DNA from: Spirogloea muscicola | Lineage: Eukaryota > Streptophyta > Zygnematophyceae > Spirogloeales > Spirogloeaceae | NCBI GenBank assembly: GCA_009602725.1 | Contig: WELB01000016.1 | Span: forward strand, 396,609-460,608 | DNA length: 64,000 nt | Reading direction: 5' to 3' | Shown: one piece after another, positions 46,901 to 57,036 of the stretch | Layout: every line of letters starts with the position of its first letter | Numbering within the stretch: the stretch's first letter is position 1 | The notes under the pieces: generated by a model | Seen by the model: the letters and a program-made list of their open reading frames with translations, nothing else | What the model was told of the DNA's origin: nothing | Databases searched by the model: none | Program-made: the position numbers and the translations under genes

Positions 46901-49540
46901 TTGTCATGGACATAACAGAAGCTATAATCTTTAAGCTAGATCCTGTTGGACCTCTGTAAGCTTTGTGTTGCGGCTGTTCTAGACTTAGATGTAGCACCAG
47001 TTGTGCCATACTGAAGCTACAGAGGCCACGAAGGAATTTCTTATGTGGTACCACTTGTAGGATTGACCGATTGACAGGGACTGGGGCCGGCTGCCCGGGA
47101 CGTGCTTGTTGGCAACCTGGCTTGGCTGCTACAAGAGCATCCTGAGCAAGGTTTCTCCCTGCTGACATCCATACGTCCACCCCTGCCTCCAGGTACAATA
47201 TTAAGGTTATCCTGCAGTAAGGGTGCTTCATGCCTTGATTTACACTTGATGATCAGTAGTGCTTGGAGTCATCATAGGTCCTGCTTATATTACGGCTGCA
47301 TGGAATCATAGCACTTGCCATGGCAACATGGCGCAAATTGCCCAAAACAGCACAATTTGTGATTCTGACAAGATGTGGACAAGATGTCTGATTTGGTTGT
47401 AGTTGCTTGTGAAAGTTGCCTGTCTCTGGATCTGCCCTTACATAATCGAGTCATTTGTGGCAGACATTGCGTTGCAGAAATTAAAGCAATTTGCCCCCCA
47501 GTTGCAGTCCTCTTACCTGGAGGCAGTCCTGGTTGGCAGCAGTGCGAATGGAGTTGGTACTCCACAGCGAGAGCTCCAAACCAGACTTGTAAGCAGTACA
47601 CCATTTCAATATAGCTCTTTTGAGCAGAAGCTCTTACCATTTTGGATTTGTTCATCATGCACAGAAGGCCAGTCAAAGCAGGATGACAAAAGACACCATA
47701 AATTTTAGCGAAGTTCATCCCACATACTCAACATCTGTCACGAGCCTGCAGATTCAAGACTTCTTTTTACGCAAGGAAATGGCAACAGGTTGCACTCATT
47801 ACGTCAGCTCTTGACTACTGCAGATCCTCCTTCACCTGAAGGCTGTGCTGCGGGAGGCCACTCGGGGAGACAGCTCCTCTGACAGGAGTACAATGAGTGA
47901 TGCTCGCAAGAAGCTTGTAGCAGCTCTGAGTGGCCCTCCTTTTTTGTATGAAGCTTTATCTATCCTCCCTCACTTCCCAAAGAACAAGCTCTTCCTGGAA
48001 AGGTCACTGATTTTCGCAGCCCTTCAGCAACATTTTGTGGTGCTCGTCATCCTTGCCAGAAAGGTGCGAAGTGGGTCCAATCACAAGGAATGAGTGAGAC
48101 TGTGATCGTGGCATTTTGATATATATTGGGCTCATATGGAGCAGGGCATTCTTAGGTGTTATGAACGGTTGTCCTGATGTATGTTGTGCTGATCAGGAGC
48201 AGGGCCTCAGAGGAAGTTCTTGAGCTGTTATTGTTGGCTGACCAGAACAAGGTGTAGATATCTTCCAGATTGCTAATCATGCCCCCTGCAAGATCCTTGC
48301 TGATCAAGCTCCACTCCTTGTCCTGCAATAGCTGGAGGACTTTGAGAGGGCGGTGGCCTATTGCGATCAGGTTCCTATGAGGGAGGACCCAAGAAAGCCA
48401 CAGCTTGTTTCTTGGCCAGTGGACGATGTCGAATTCCCAGGGCACAATTTTCATATGATGCTGCTCAAGATCTACATTCAGCCGGCATCAGCCTTGACGG
48501 AGTGTGACAGAATTGTAGACGGCATCATGGAAGCAGTTGTTGGACAAACGCGGTCTGAGAATCGAAGGATGGAGGATGTACAACAGGGCTTTATGGATAG
48601 TGACAAGACTCTCAAAGAGGTGGAGCCAAGAGCCAGGACACTGCATGTGGAGCCCAGTAAAGGTGAAGCCTTTAGCGACAGGCTGAGTAGCGAGGAGGAG
48701 GTGGTGGGGGCTAATGAGGACGTGGGCAATGATTTGACTTCTGGCAAGACATTTAGAGGAGACGTCATGCTGGAAGAGGCATTGAGGCTCCTTGACAGGA
48801 GATGGAGTGCACTGAACTTGTTGATGGCCTTGGCTGCACTGCCTGGGGAGGTTAAGTTACAGGTAAGATGGCCAGCCCAAACGTTGCAAAGTCTTGGGGT
48901 TACTGTTTGCATTGGCAGAAATCTGTGTACATGGACTGCACTTGTCTCAGTACTTGAGAGTGTTAAGTCAACTGATCTTACTACTATCATCGTCTTTTGT
49001 GATCATCATGTATGCAAGTGAGCTCGAGGAAGTTGTCGCGGTTTCCCCTTACATGTTTCAATTTTATGTTGCAGCGGCTGTTGGCATTCCTGCAGCCAAA
49101 GCTTTTGAAAGATGGAGACACCCGCCACAACTCAGCTGTGGTGAAAGGACTACGCCGAACTGACAACTTGCAGGCACGGTTGCAATAATCGCAAACAATC
49201 AGCAGTCATTTGACATGCACTTGATTGGTAGATGTACCTAGAATCCTTGATGTATGTTGCCTCTGACTGTTGGTTACTGGAGAGACGTTGTTGTGCTACT
49301 TTGACGGCTTGAGGGCATGATGATCTTGTCGGAAGGAGCCGCAAGAACTGATCCCTGGTCCTGACTCGTTTGGACCAGGTGAGAAGTCAAGTGCTGCAAC
49401 TTCAGAGGCGCTTCGTGCTCTTGACTGAGGACTCCACCTGTGACGTTTGTCACAAGAGGATTGGCCTCAGTGCCTTTGCAGTGTCATTGGGAGGGGCACT
49501 GGTCCACTTCGTGTGCTCACAAGCGCAGCTTAGTGGCTGA
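43905..49540 (+). CDS. VPS39: VPS39-like HOPS subunit, copy B, 5' incomplete
   Basis: Exons in phase: 43905-44170 (5' cut), 44596-44816, 45136-45267, 45409-45660, 45887-45999, 46191-46878, 47078-47192, 47464-47588, 47824-48063, 48332-48862, 49075-49173 and 49379-49540 (TGA), about 980 residues. Blocks: CNH domain (LLLHLSDGVALHSLPGLEPL, RREYVILDVHTGTV, SEAPLAVAVVEPYALGLL), FEEALALCQRLPPED, QQLFQQGDFVAAMEQY, LLSLFPSLILP, VLDTALLQVLLETE, YYCDVETC, NGLHQEALQLLHDQVE, DFERAVAYCDQVP, and the C-terminal zinc-binding end CDVCHKRIGLSAFAV...VHFVC. This is the full VPS39/Vam6 domain order; LSLFPSLILP favours VPS39 over VPS3. It tethers vacuolar membranes through Rab7 and the HOPS complex. Six intron positions match copy A in place and phase. 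The intron after 49173 has a GC donor. An alternative last exon at about 49790 (DSQELLQERSSRTP) is possible. Confidence 0.92.
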
Positions 49541-50084
49541 GCTGCCATTTTTGAGCTTCAGGAATCACCAACGCATCCACCTTCGTTGCTAAGTGCGTCT
49601 TCACAGGCAGATCCATACAGGAGCTTTAATTGCTGATTACTGGAATAGCTGATACCTGAGATTGGTCTTAGCAGGTTTGCGCACATTGGGGCTGGGTTTC
49701 ACATGTAAAATTGTCAAGTGTCAAGTGTATGTTTGCTTAACCAGACCTCAGTCCTCCAAGCTGACTTGGCTCTGATGTGCTTTGGCAGGACTCACAGGAG
49801 TTGCTCCAGGAACGTAGTAGCAGAACACCTTGAGGACGGGCACACTCACTTCTTGTGTCACATGTAAGTCTACCTTCCATGCACAAATGAGTGGCTAATA
49901 ACAAGCCTTGATAACATTGGTTGACATATCAGTCATATAGTACCATGAGCTTCTTGGCATCGTAATTTAATTGAGCTTATTACATTCTGAGACCTGGAGT
50001 ACGAGTCTTACCCTCCACGTGAGATTCATCAGATACTTACAAAACTGTATACTACAGCACTTTGCCCCAAGGTCATGAGACTAT

Positions 50085-50466
50085 GCCGGAGATGGAGCTC
50101 CTCCGCCGGCAGCAAGAGCTGCACCTCTGGCTGAGCAGCTTCAGAGGAGTTAAGTTGGAGTCAAGTACAAGACCGCTTACAACTTCTCAGGGGGATCCTT
50201 GAAGCTCATATAGTAGCGTACGGATCTCTTGACCTCCAAAGCCCCAGCAATCAGCCTCTCTTTGAGAAACGCCTTGCGAAAGGGAAAGGCAAGGGCATGG
50301 GATACCGTAAGTCATACTTGTCAGGTGCTTGATAAGCGGATATTGAGCTGTATATGTACTACTATCTCTCATTGTTGATGTTTGACTTAAGTGCATCGCT
50401 GCCACTTACATCAGTGCCCACTTACGTTAACAAGCGCCACAAGATTGGCACATACCGAGAGGCGCC
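50085..50466 (+). CDS. Unassigned exon-like segments
   Basis: An ATG at about 50092 opens MELLRRQQELHLWLSSFRGV, ending in TGA at about 50203. An overlapping frame from an acceptor near 50190 reads ILEAHIVAYGSLDLQSPSNQ and KRLAKGKGKGMGY up to a gtaagt donor at about 50306. After a catcag acceptor near 50414 the sequence PTYVNKRHKIGTYREAPALA runs to TGA. The last two join in phase. I do not recognise the product; it could be a short gene or the 3' part of one. Confidence 0.3.
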
Positions 50467-50939
50467 AGCCCTTGCCAGTATCGCTGAAGGATACTGACGA
50501 GAATGAAAATCACATGCCGAATCAATTATCAGCAAGCGAGAGGCGCAAGCGACGTCCTTTTCTGCATGGGCACCCCATCGCCACGAGGATACTGGAACTT
50601 CGTTGTACTTGCACGCACAGTGATGGCACTGGCAGCAACACCATTGCCATTGACTCATTCCTTGATGCAGCTGCTGCTAGTTTGTCTGTCATTGAGGCCG
50701 ATGAGGTGTGCGCTCGACCAAGGACTCTTCGTTATGGGAAAGTCGACTGGAAAGGAATACACCTGCTGTCTTGCAGTGCGAGGAGCAACAAAGATGGAGT
50801 TGCAGAAGGTCAATATCCGCATGCAAGCAGAAACCGGCACCTTGGGGCACCTTGCGGGGCACAATCTGATCAGGGCTGGAGACAAGAAAGTAGCACACTA
50901 GGAGGTGTCACGCTGCTAAAGAGTAGAGAGTGATTTCAC

Positions 50940-51860
50940 AAAGGCCAGGTGCAACAGTCTCTGAAGTCCACCTATGGAGGGGTATCTTTTAATATGGATC
51001 GAGGCAATGCCAGCAAATGAGGCCCGCGCTTTGCATTGAGCAAAGAAGTAGCTCTTCCAAAGAACAAGGGCTTGGAATGCCAGCTCACAGGCTGCGGCGC
51101 TTCCGGGGGTAGTTGTTGCGCTGTGGCGTTTGTCATTGCTTCACTGTCGTTGTAGCACGGACCTGTTTAGATTTTGCCTTGAACTTGTCGTGGAAGTGGT
51201 CCCCCATCCCCGACTTCATCAACACCAAAAAGAATCAGCTCCCCAATGTAAGGCAATGGCTGTGAGAGGCCAGCCCAATGGACTAATTACTGAAAGGGCC
51301 GGAAGTTGCAAAGGTAAGGAAATTACTCTTTGTAAGCTCTACAATATTCCTGAATCACACCAGAAAGGTGTGACCAAGCATGAGATATCTTCACGTGTGA
51401 AACCAGGTCAGTCTACTAAATCAGATCGACGGGACTGAGCCACCGACAGGTAGTGACGTGACAAGCTCTCGCACTCCTGCTCTGTCCCGCCAAGAAGGCT
51501 CTGGTGCAATCATCGGTCTTTGGCTTATTGCTTCTTTACGAAGGATACGGAGGTGGCTGCACACGTCGACATGATGGCACGTCATTTGCTTGGTGTGAAA
51601 GGAATCGCGAGCATGGTACCTCCAGCTTCGGTCAGGGAACATGGCCTTTGTGTGCTGTCAATTCTTTTCGGGCTGGCTTCTTACAGCCCTTGCCCACATT
51701 GGGAGAGCCACTTCTCTCCTATTGTGCCACGAATGGCAGCGGTGCACAACCCATCTTGCCGCCCGCGTCGCTCAAAATGAAGCCCCGATATCAGATGATA
51801 AAGCCCAGGAGCCCATTTCAACGGGTATCATCCACCTTGGTATTCAGGCATCACTTAGCG
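50940..51860. repeat. Repeat-bearing intergenic DNA
   Basis: 51640-51715 carries an inverted family A copy ('tgtcaattcttttcgggctg' then 'ccttgcccacattgggagag'). A shorter related piece lies at about 51240-51290. No gene recognised. Confidence 0.55.
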
Positions 51861-52375
51861 ACCTCTATGGGCTGAGTCGTGGTTACTGAGCGGGTCAGCT
51901 TAGCAGCAGGTGATGTACATCTGTCAATGTGCTTGCCTTTGTACGAGGCCACTCAGGCCAACACTCAGAACATACTCTGTTCACCTTGACTAGCCATGGG
52001 AAGCCGTCACCCATCTGACTACGCTTTTCCGCCCGCTGATTATGGGAATCTGCAGTTGCTCCTGGAGGGTATCGAGCGTCAACTTGCAGAAGCCACGGAG
52101 ATTAGGCTCGGGCTTCAGCCCCTTACCGCCCTTCCAGACCTTGTTCATTTCTTTGGGCTGGCCTCTCCCAGCCATTCCGTACGTTGAAAGAGCTATTTCT
52201 CTTTGTGGAAGAAACGTAGCTCTTCCCAAGAAAAGGAGTGTATATGAAGAATGGAGGGCCTGTGTGGCCAAGTACAAAGGCAAGCACATTGACAAATGTA
52301 CATCACCTGCTGCTAAGCTGACCCGCTCAGTAACCACGAGTCAGCACGTAGAGGTCGCTAACTGATGCCCGACGA
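51855..52375. repeat. Imperfect inverted repeat of about 110 bases
   Basis: The left arm at about 51855-51960 (gcgacctctatgggctgagt, later agcagcaggtgatgtacatc) is the reverse complement of the right arm at about 52255-52370 (gatgtacatcacctgctgct, later acgtagaggtcgctaa). The arms are separated by about 300 bases that include a family D-like 'ttgggctggcctctcccagc'. No coding sequence for a transposase. Confidence 0.7.
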
Positions 52376-53240
52376 CCGGATGGCAATCAACAAGCTCTTG
52401 AGCTACCAGCTAAGGCTCGACCAGCTCTCTGATGCAACGCATGAGCCTGAGCTCGCTGCAGACAAGCTGACACTCGATGTCGCAAGAGTGACAAGTAGGC
52501 TGTCGGCATGCCCATCTGAGCTGGAAGCATATCCTCACGTCGAGCATATCCCAGACTTGCAATACTTTCAAGTAGGGTATGGAAGCGAGGACCCATGCAG
52601 CCGAAAGTGTCGATTGCGGCTGGTAAGAGGTGATCACTGCGGGGGTAGTCAGAGTAGTGCAGGAGCTATCTCTGCGCTGCACCTCCCACTGCGTGGCCAG
52701 CAATGTGAGTCGATGCGGAACTCTTGTATGCCTCCGTCACAACTACATCTACCAAGGCTCGTGGGCCTCCGCCAGATCGTACACCCACAATGTCCAGGGT
52801 GCAGAAGTGCTAGAGGCCGAGGGCTGCAAAGGGCCAAGCCGCAAAAGAATGACAAAGTCCAGAAGAGACGGATAGCACATAGCACGTTGGAAGACTGTCA
52901 GTGAGCTACTTATCTTACTATTGCGAGGACCGGCTATACGGGGCAAGATTCGTGTATTGAGTGATGGAGGACCTGGGTGGGCCAAGTACAAAGCCAAGCA
53001 TAAGCACAGATGTACGTAACCTGCTGCTAAGCCGATCGGCTCAATAACCACGATCAGCAAGTAGAGGCCGTTAGTCTATATAACATTCGGACGGCAGATT
53101 CCAATCCCTTCTGCCACCAACTAAAGCTCGTCCAGCTACCTGGTTCAAAGCATGAGCCTGAGCTCGCTGCAAACAGGCCGACAACCAAATGCGGAAGAAC
53201 GACAGATACTCTGCCGGCAAACCCATCTCAGCTGGAAGTA
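52250..53240 (+). repeat. Direct duplication of about 300 bases, spaced about 710
   Basis: The blocks 52255-52540 and 52960-53245 share in order: 'ggccaagtacaaag.caagc', 'acctgctgctaagc', 'agtagaggccgt'-like, 'catgagcctgagctcgctgc' and 'cccatct.agctggaag'. They differ by substitutions and short indels, so the duplication is not recent. The first block is also one arm of the inverted repeat. Confidence 0.65.
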
Positions 53241-53249
53241 CATCCTTAC

Positions 53250-54770
53250 AAGCGCCCGCAAGTTTCTCAGTGAAGCAAGTGGCTACTACAGATGGCCACA
53301 CAATAAGCTCTGTTTGATCAGATGCAGTCGCCCGGTAGTAAGTTGTCATCATGAGCAGATTGCTGGTGGCCCTCCACACCATGGTTTGCACTGCTTGCTC
53401 ATGTCTCTCTTTAGCATGACCAGACAACCCTACTGTTTGCAAATAATCAACCGTCTCTGTCAGTCTACTACACACCCGTACAGTTGCAGCAGCGCTTAGA
53501 TTTGCACTAAGCGCTGCTGTGCTAGGCCTGTCAGGATTGCAGGTCTATTTGCAGTGCGGTAAGGCCAGCAGGTAATTTGTGGCGCTTTGACTGTAGGTAG
53601 ACAATGAGCTCCCCACAAGGACGAAGATGATCAGGAGTGCCGTGATGCAGATCGACAGCGCCCATTGCGTGCATAGTATATTATACCAGCCATTGGCTGG
53701 ATGGAAGCTTGACTTTGACGACCTGATAGCCCACTTAGTCAGCGGCCAGCTCTGCCTGTTTCATCTCGTGCCGCGTCCTTGTTGCCACCACCTTTACGTG
53801 CTCATTATATGCACAAGTCGATTGGTCTGATGCAGTACGGGGTTTTGGGGTGATCAGACATAAGTTCTCAGCCCTTGCATACTACTGAAGACACCTAGCT
53901 CTTGAAAAGGTCGACGAGAGTTTACTTAAAGAGACATCTTCACGAAGGATCTTCAACTTGCTCTACGCAAGCGGTGATGAGAAGAATCATGAAGGGCCTT
54001 CAACCTGCTCTACGCAAGCGCTGATGACAAACAGACTGCACAGGACGGACATCGTTGCGGCCCAACAATCACTGTGGGGTCATTGATGCGAGCTGCAGCA
54101 GGAGCTCAGCAGACTTCCTTGCTCATGGTCCCCCGTCTCGGCAAGCGATTGCCATGCAAGAGGTATTGATCGAGGAAATGTTAGAAATAAGTAAAGGGCG
54201 CTTACGTCAGCACTTGCGCTCAGATCATTAAAGTTTTCGCTATTTGTCCTCCAAAAGCATTAACACTAAAAAGAAGGCATGAGCAATAGTAAGCCATGGA
54301 GTTGAGATTCTTGCTTGCCAGCTTTGCATCTGATTGCTGCTTGGCATGCACCACCGCTCGTCATGGTCTAGATACTTCTAGTACTGTTGACACGCTTTCA
54401 GTAAGTAGTAGTGTTCCGGGTCATCATGGTGTAACCTCCACATAATTTAGTTGACTTTACAGACAGCTATCAGAAATATTGCATGAGCAATTGTGAGTCA
54501 TGTAAGTGAGGCTTTTGCTTGCCGGCTTTGCATCAAACTGCTACTTGGGTTTACAAACTCTCGTCACGAAAGTGGGGTGACGGGAGATGGATAAAGAAAA
54601 GTATCTAATAACGAGTTGTGAGTGTCACACAGTAAGTAAGTTTTACTTATCAACAACTGTCTGGGCTCTGATGGACCATCGATGTCCATGTAAAAAAAGT
54701 AAAAGACTGACACTTGATATTGCATCTGATATCTTGATCATACAGTACAGAAGCTAACACTGGAACAGAG
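53250..54770. other. Intergenic, nothing recognised
   Basis: Less GC-rich than the surroundings. 53930-54010 contains two diverged copies of 'cttcaac.tgctctacgcaag' followed by 'cg.tgatga'. Another diverged pair is 'tgcttgccagctttgcatc' (54310) and 'tgcttgccggctttgcatc' (54510), each after a 'gcatgagcaat' type motif, so there is old local duplication. No gene. Confidence 0.5.
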
Positions 54771-54774
54771 AGAA

Positions 54775-55080
54775 GGCGCGCGGTGCGCATGAAATTGAAA
54801 GGGAGGCCAATTCTAGCCTTACAAATGTCCTGTTAACTGGGTAATGAGCTGGCTAAGGGGGACACTTATATCCCCGAGTGAGCACATGCATATCTGACAA
54901 GCTATACTGAGGCGCCAAACCACCACCACGGAAGCCATTAGCCTGAGCTAATGCACGACCAGCACGCTGGTGTATCGCGAGTGCCTAGGAGCGCTGGAGA
55001 GTCAAATATAGCCGCATTCTATAGCATGCAACGATGGCTTGCGGGACGCTTGAATGCCCTAAGCTACCCGCCCGACCACG
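54775..55080 (+). repeat. Repeat family C copy
   Basis: It begins 'ggcgcgcggtgcgcatgaaa' and matches, in reverse complement, the copy at 19.37-19.61 kb along its length, including 'cacttatatccccgagtgag', 'aggcgccaaaccaccaccac' and 'gcacgaccagcacgctggtg'. These two are the best pair for defining the element's ends. Confidence 0.75.
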
Positions 55081-55334
55081 TCGGCGGGCATCGACATGCA
55101 GTGTCAGGCGATGGAGGAGGGAAGACCACTTCGTTCCGTAGCCGCCGTATATGTCCATGGCGCATGGGAAGAAGTGGTCGCCCGGGGGGTGGTCATTATA
55201 GTGCCTCTCCTTCTTCCTCTCCGCATGATGTGTCGCCCAACCTGGCACAGCCGGTGTGGGTGCCCCTGGTTGGACTGCGTCAATGGGAACGACATCGAGG
55301 AGAAGACGAGGACCACCACTCCAGGGGGTTCAGT

Positions 55335-55635
55335 CCTTAGCACTCCAGCTCCTGCAGACCTTGTCCATTCCTTTGGGCTGGCCTCTCCCAGGGGGATAGT
55401 TTACCGGCAGCTAGTCTGTCGGATGTGAGGCTCCTCACTCATAACTACTAAGTGGTCCATCCTCCCCCGTTCTGCCATAGCCTCTTCAGGCCCCGCAGTC
55501 GCTGCTTAGCTCGTTGTTTGGCCCCTTCGAACCTTGTCAATTCTTTTCGGGCTGGCTTCTCACAGCCCTTGCCCCCATTGGGAGAGCCACTTGTTCTTCT
55601 CTCCCAGCCACCAGTTAATCTGGCCGCGCTTGCTT
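55335..55635 (-). repeat. Nested repeat families D and A
   Basis: A family D copy (55335-55392) is interrupted after 'ggcctctccca' by an inverted family A unit (55400-55600), after which family D resumes with 'ctctcccagccaccagttaa' to about 55635. The repeated 'tctccca' at both edges looks like a target duplication left when A inserted into D. Confidence 0.65.
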
Positions 55636-55890
55636 CCGGGGGGGTGGCCACCACGTACAGACGCCTGACGTAAGGCCTGCCACGCTTCTGGAGGACTTCC
55701 CGGGGAGTCTCATTCGGCTCAGGAAAGTCGACGCTCCTGGACCCCGAGCCGCGGGCCAACGGGGCGCCAGGCTCTCCCGGGTCGTCGGAGAGGGGGGTGG
55801 GTACCCAAGCTGTGCCGAAGAATGGCTTGGGGCATCTCTGCTCCCCACGTGTCGCGCGCTTTGACCAAGGACGGGGCCCCACGTGCGGCT
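55636..55890 (-). CDS. Candidate coding segment abutting a repeat
   Basis: The minus strand holds an open frame whose composition is less repetitive than its surroundings: RCPKPFFGTAWVPTPLSDDP, then SVDFPEPNETPREVLQKRG and YVRRLYVVATPPEA. It runs straight into family D repeat sequence at 55635. It may be a first or single exon of an unrecognised gene cut or extended by a repeat. No second exon found and no family recognised. Confidence 0.25.
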
Positions 55891-55899
55891 CGTGGGCGG

Positions 55900-56860
55900 C
55901 AGGTGCTCCGGCGGCGGCGGCGGCGGCGGCGCGGGCGGGAAGGATTCCAAGATCTTTGACCGGCCGCTGCCTTGACCGGCCGAGTGAGGAGGGGGGCCGG
56001 CTGGGCCTCCCGGTCCGGCCCTTAACCTCCCGTCAAGGGAGCGAGCCCGCCGACCAGCCGGCCCGGGCCTGTTATTTAGCTGTCGGGGCGGGAGGGGGTG
56101 AGTTAGCGCAAGGGCGCAAACGGTTGGCGGAGGCGGCAAGGCCGGGCCTTGGGCCCACCAACCGCAGGGGCTCCCTGGCGGGGCCCCTGGGGCGGGCACC
56201 TGGGCGCGGCACGCAACAGAGAGGTGGGGGGCGCTGCTGGGGCGGGTCTCGGCTGCTGTGGCTCCCCCGGAGGAGGGAGGCAGGGAGGGAGGGAGGGAGG
56301 AAGGGAGGAAGGAGGCGCTGAAGGCCAGAGAGGCGCGCGGCAGAGGCAGGTCGAGGTCGAGGGGTCGACGCGGGAGAGAGCGCAGAGCTCGAGAGGGGGG
56401 GAGGAGAGAGGGATGGAGCGAGCTAGCGTGTGAGGAGGCGGAGACGAAAGGAAGAGGGAGGGGAGGAGGTGGGTGGGGTGGAGACGGAGAGGTAGAGCAC
56501 CGGAGGGACGAGCACTGACTTGACACTGCCGAGTGGGGGACAGGGTGGTGACGAGGGGCCCTTTGAGCTGCCGGCCCGCTGCGGCGCCACCGATGCCGTC
56601 CACTCCACGACGCCAGGCTACGGTGCCGGCGTAGAAGCGTGAAGCGCGAGCAAGGCCTTAGTGAAGGCGGGGGGTGCTTTGAGCCGCTTGTCTGGCCAGG
56701 TTGGCCCGGTGTTGGAGCTTGGACCGCCAGGGGAGGTGGCAAGATCACCAGGGGCTTCTGCAAGCAGTGAGGACACGGAGACAGTAGGGGATCGAGGGAG
56801 CAGGAAGGGAGAGAGGGTGGAGGGAGGGAGGGAGGGAGGGNAGCAGCCAGGCATTGCCGT
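55900..56860. other. GC- and GA-rich stretch with (ggga)n runs
   Basis: Contains cggcgg repeats at 55905-55932, purine-rich gagggag sequence from 56260 to 56500 and a (gga/ggga) run at 56815-56840 ending at the N. The long minus-strand open frame across it is proline/serine-rich low-complexity sequence, which I do not call as a gene. Confidence 0.5.
56841..56841. other. Unresolved base (N) at a ggga microsatellite
   Basis: It directly follows an agggagggaggg run; the true repeat length is unknown. Confidence 0.8.
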
Positions 56861-57036
56861 TGACTGCTGAGCACGGGCCAAGCCAGCAGCTGCCTGAGAT
56901 CCTGCCAGCGCAGCAGGTGGGACTGCCCAAGAGCAGTGGGCGGTCACTAGGCGCAGCGCCAGTTTGGCACCAGTTGGCGAGTTGCAGCACCCAATACTTG
57001 CCAGATGCAGCGGCACAGCAGGCAAGGCCTCGCTGC

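Noticed and set aside
50391-50933. A 180-codon open frame
   Set aside because: It crosses a better splice-supported frame, has no recognisable motif and its composition changes along its length.
55615-56874. A 419-codon open frame on the minus strand
   Set aside because: It is low-complexity Pro/Ser/Arg sequence produced by GA-rich DNA, spans an N and a repeat, and has no family-like block. Length alone is not evidence in such GC-rich DNA.
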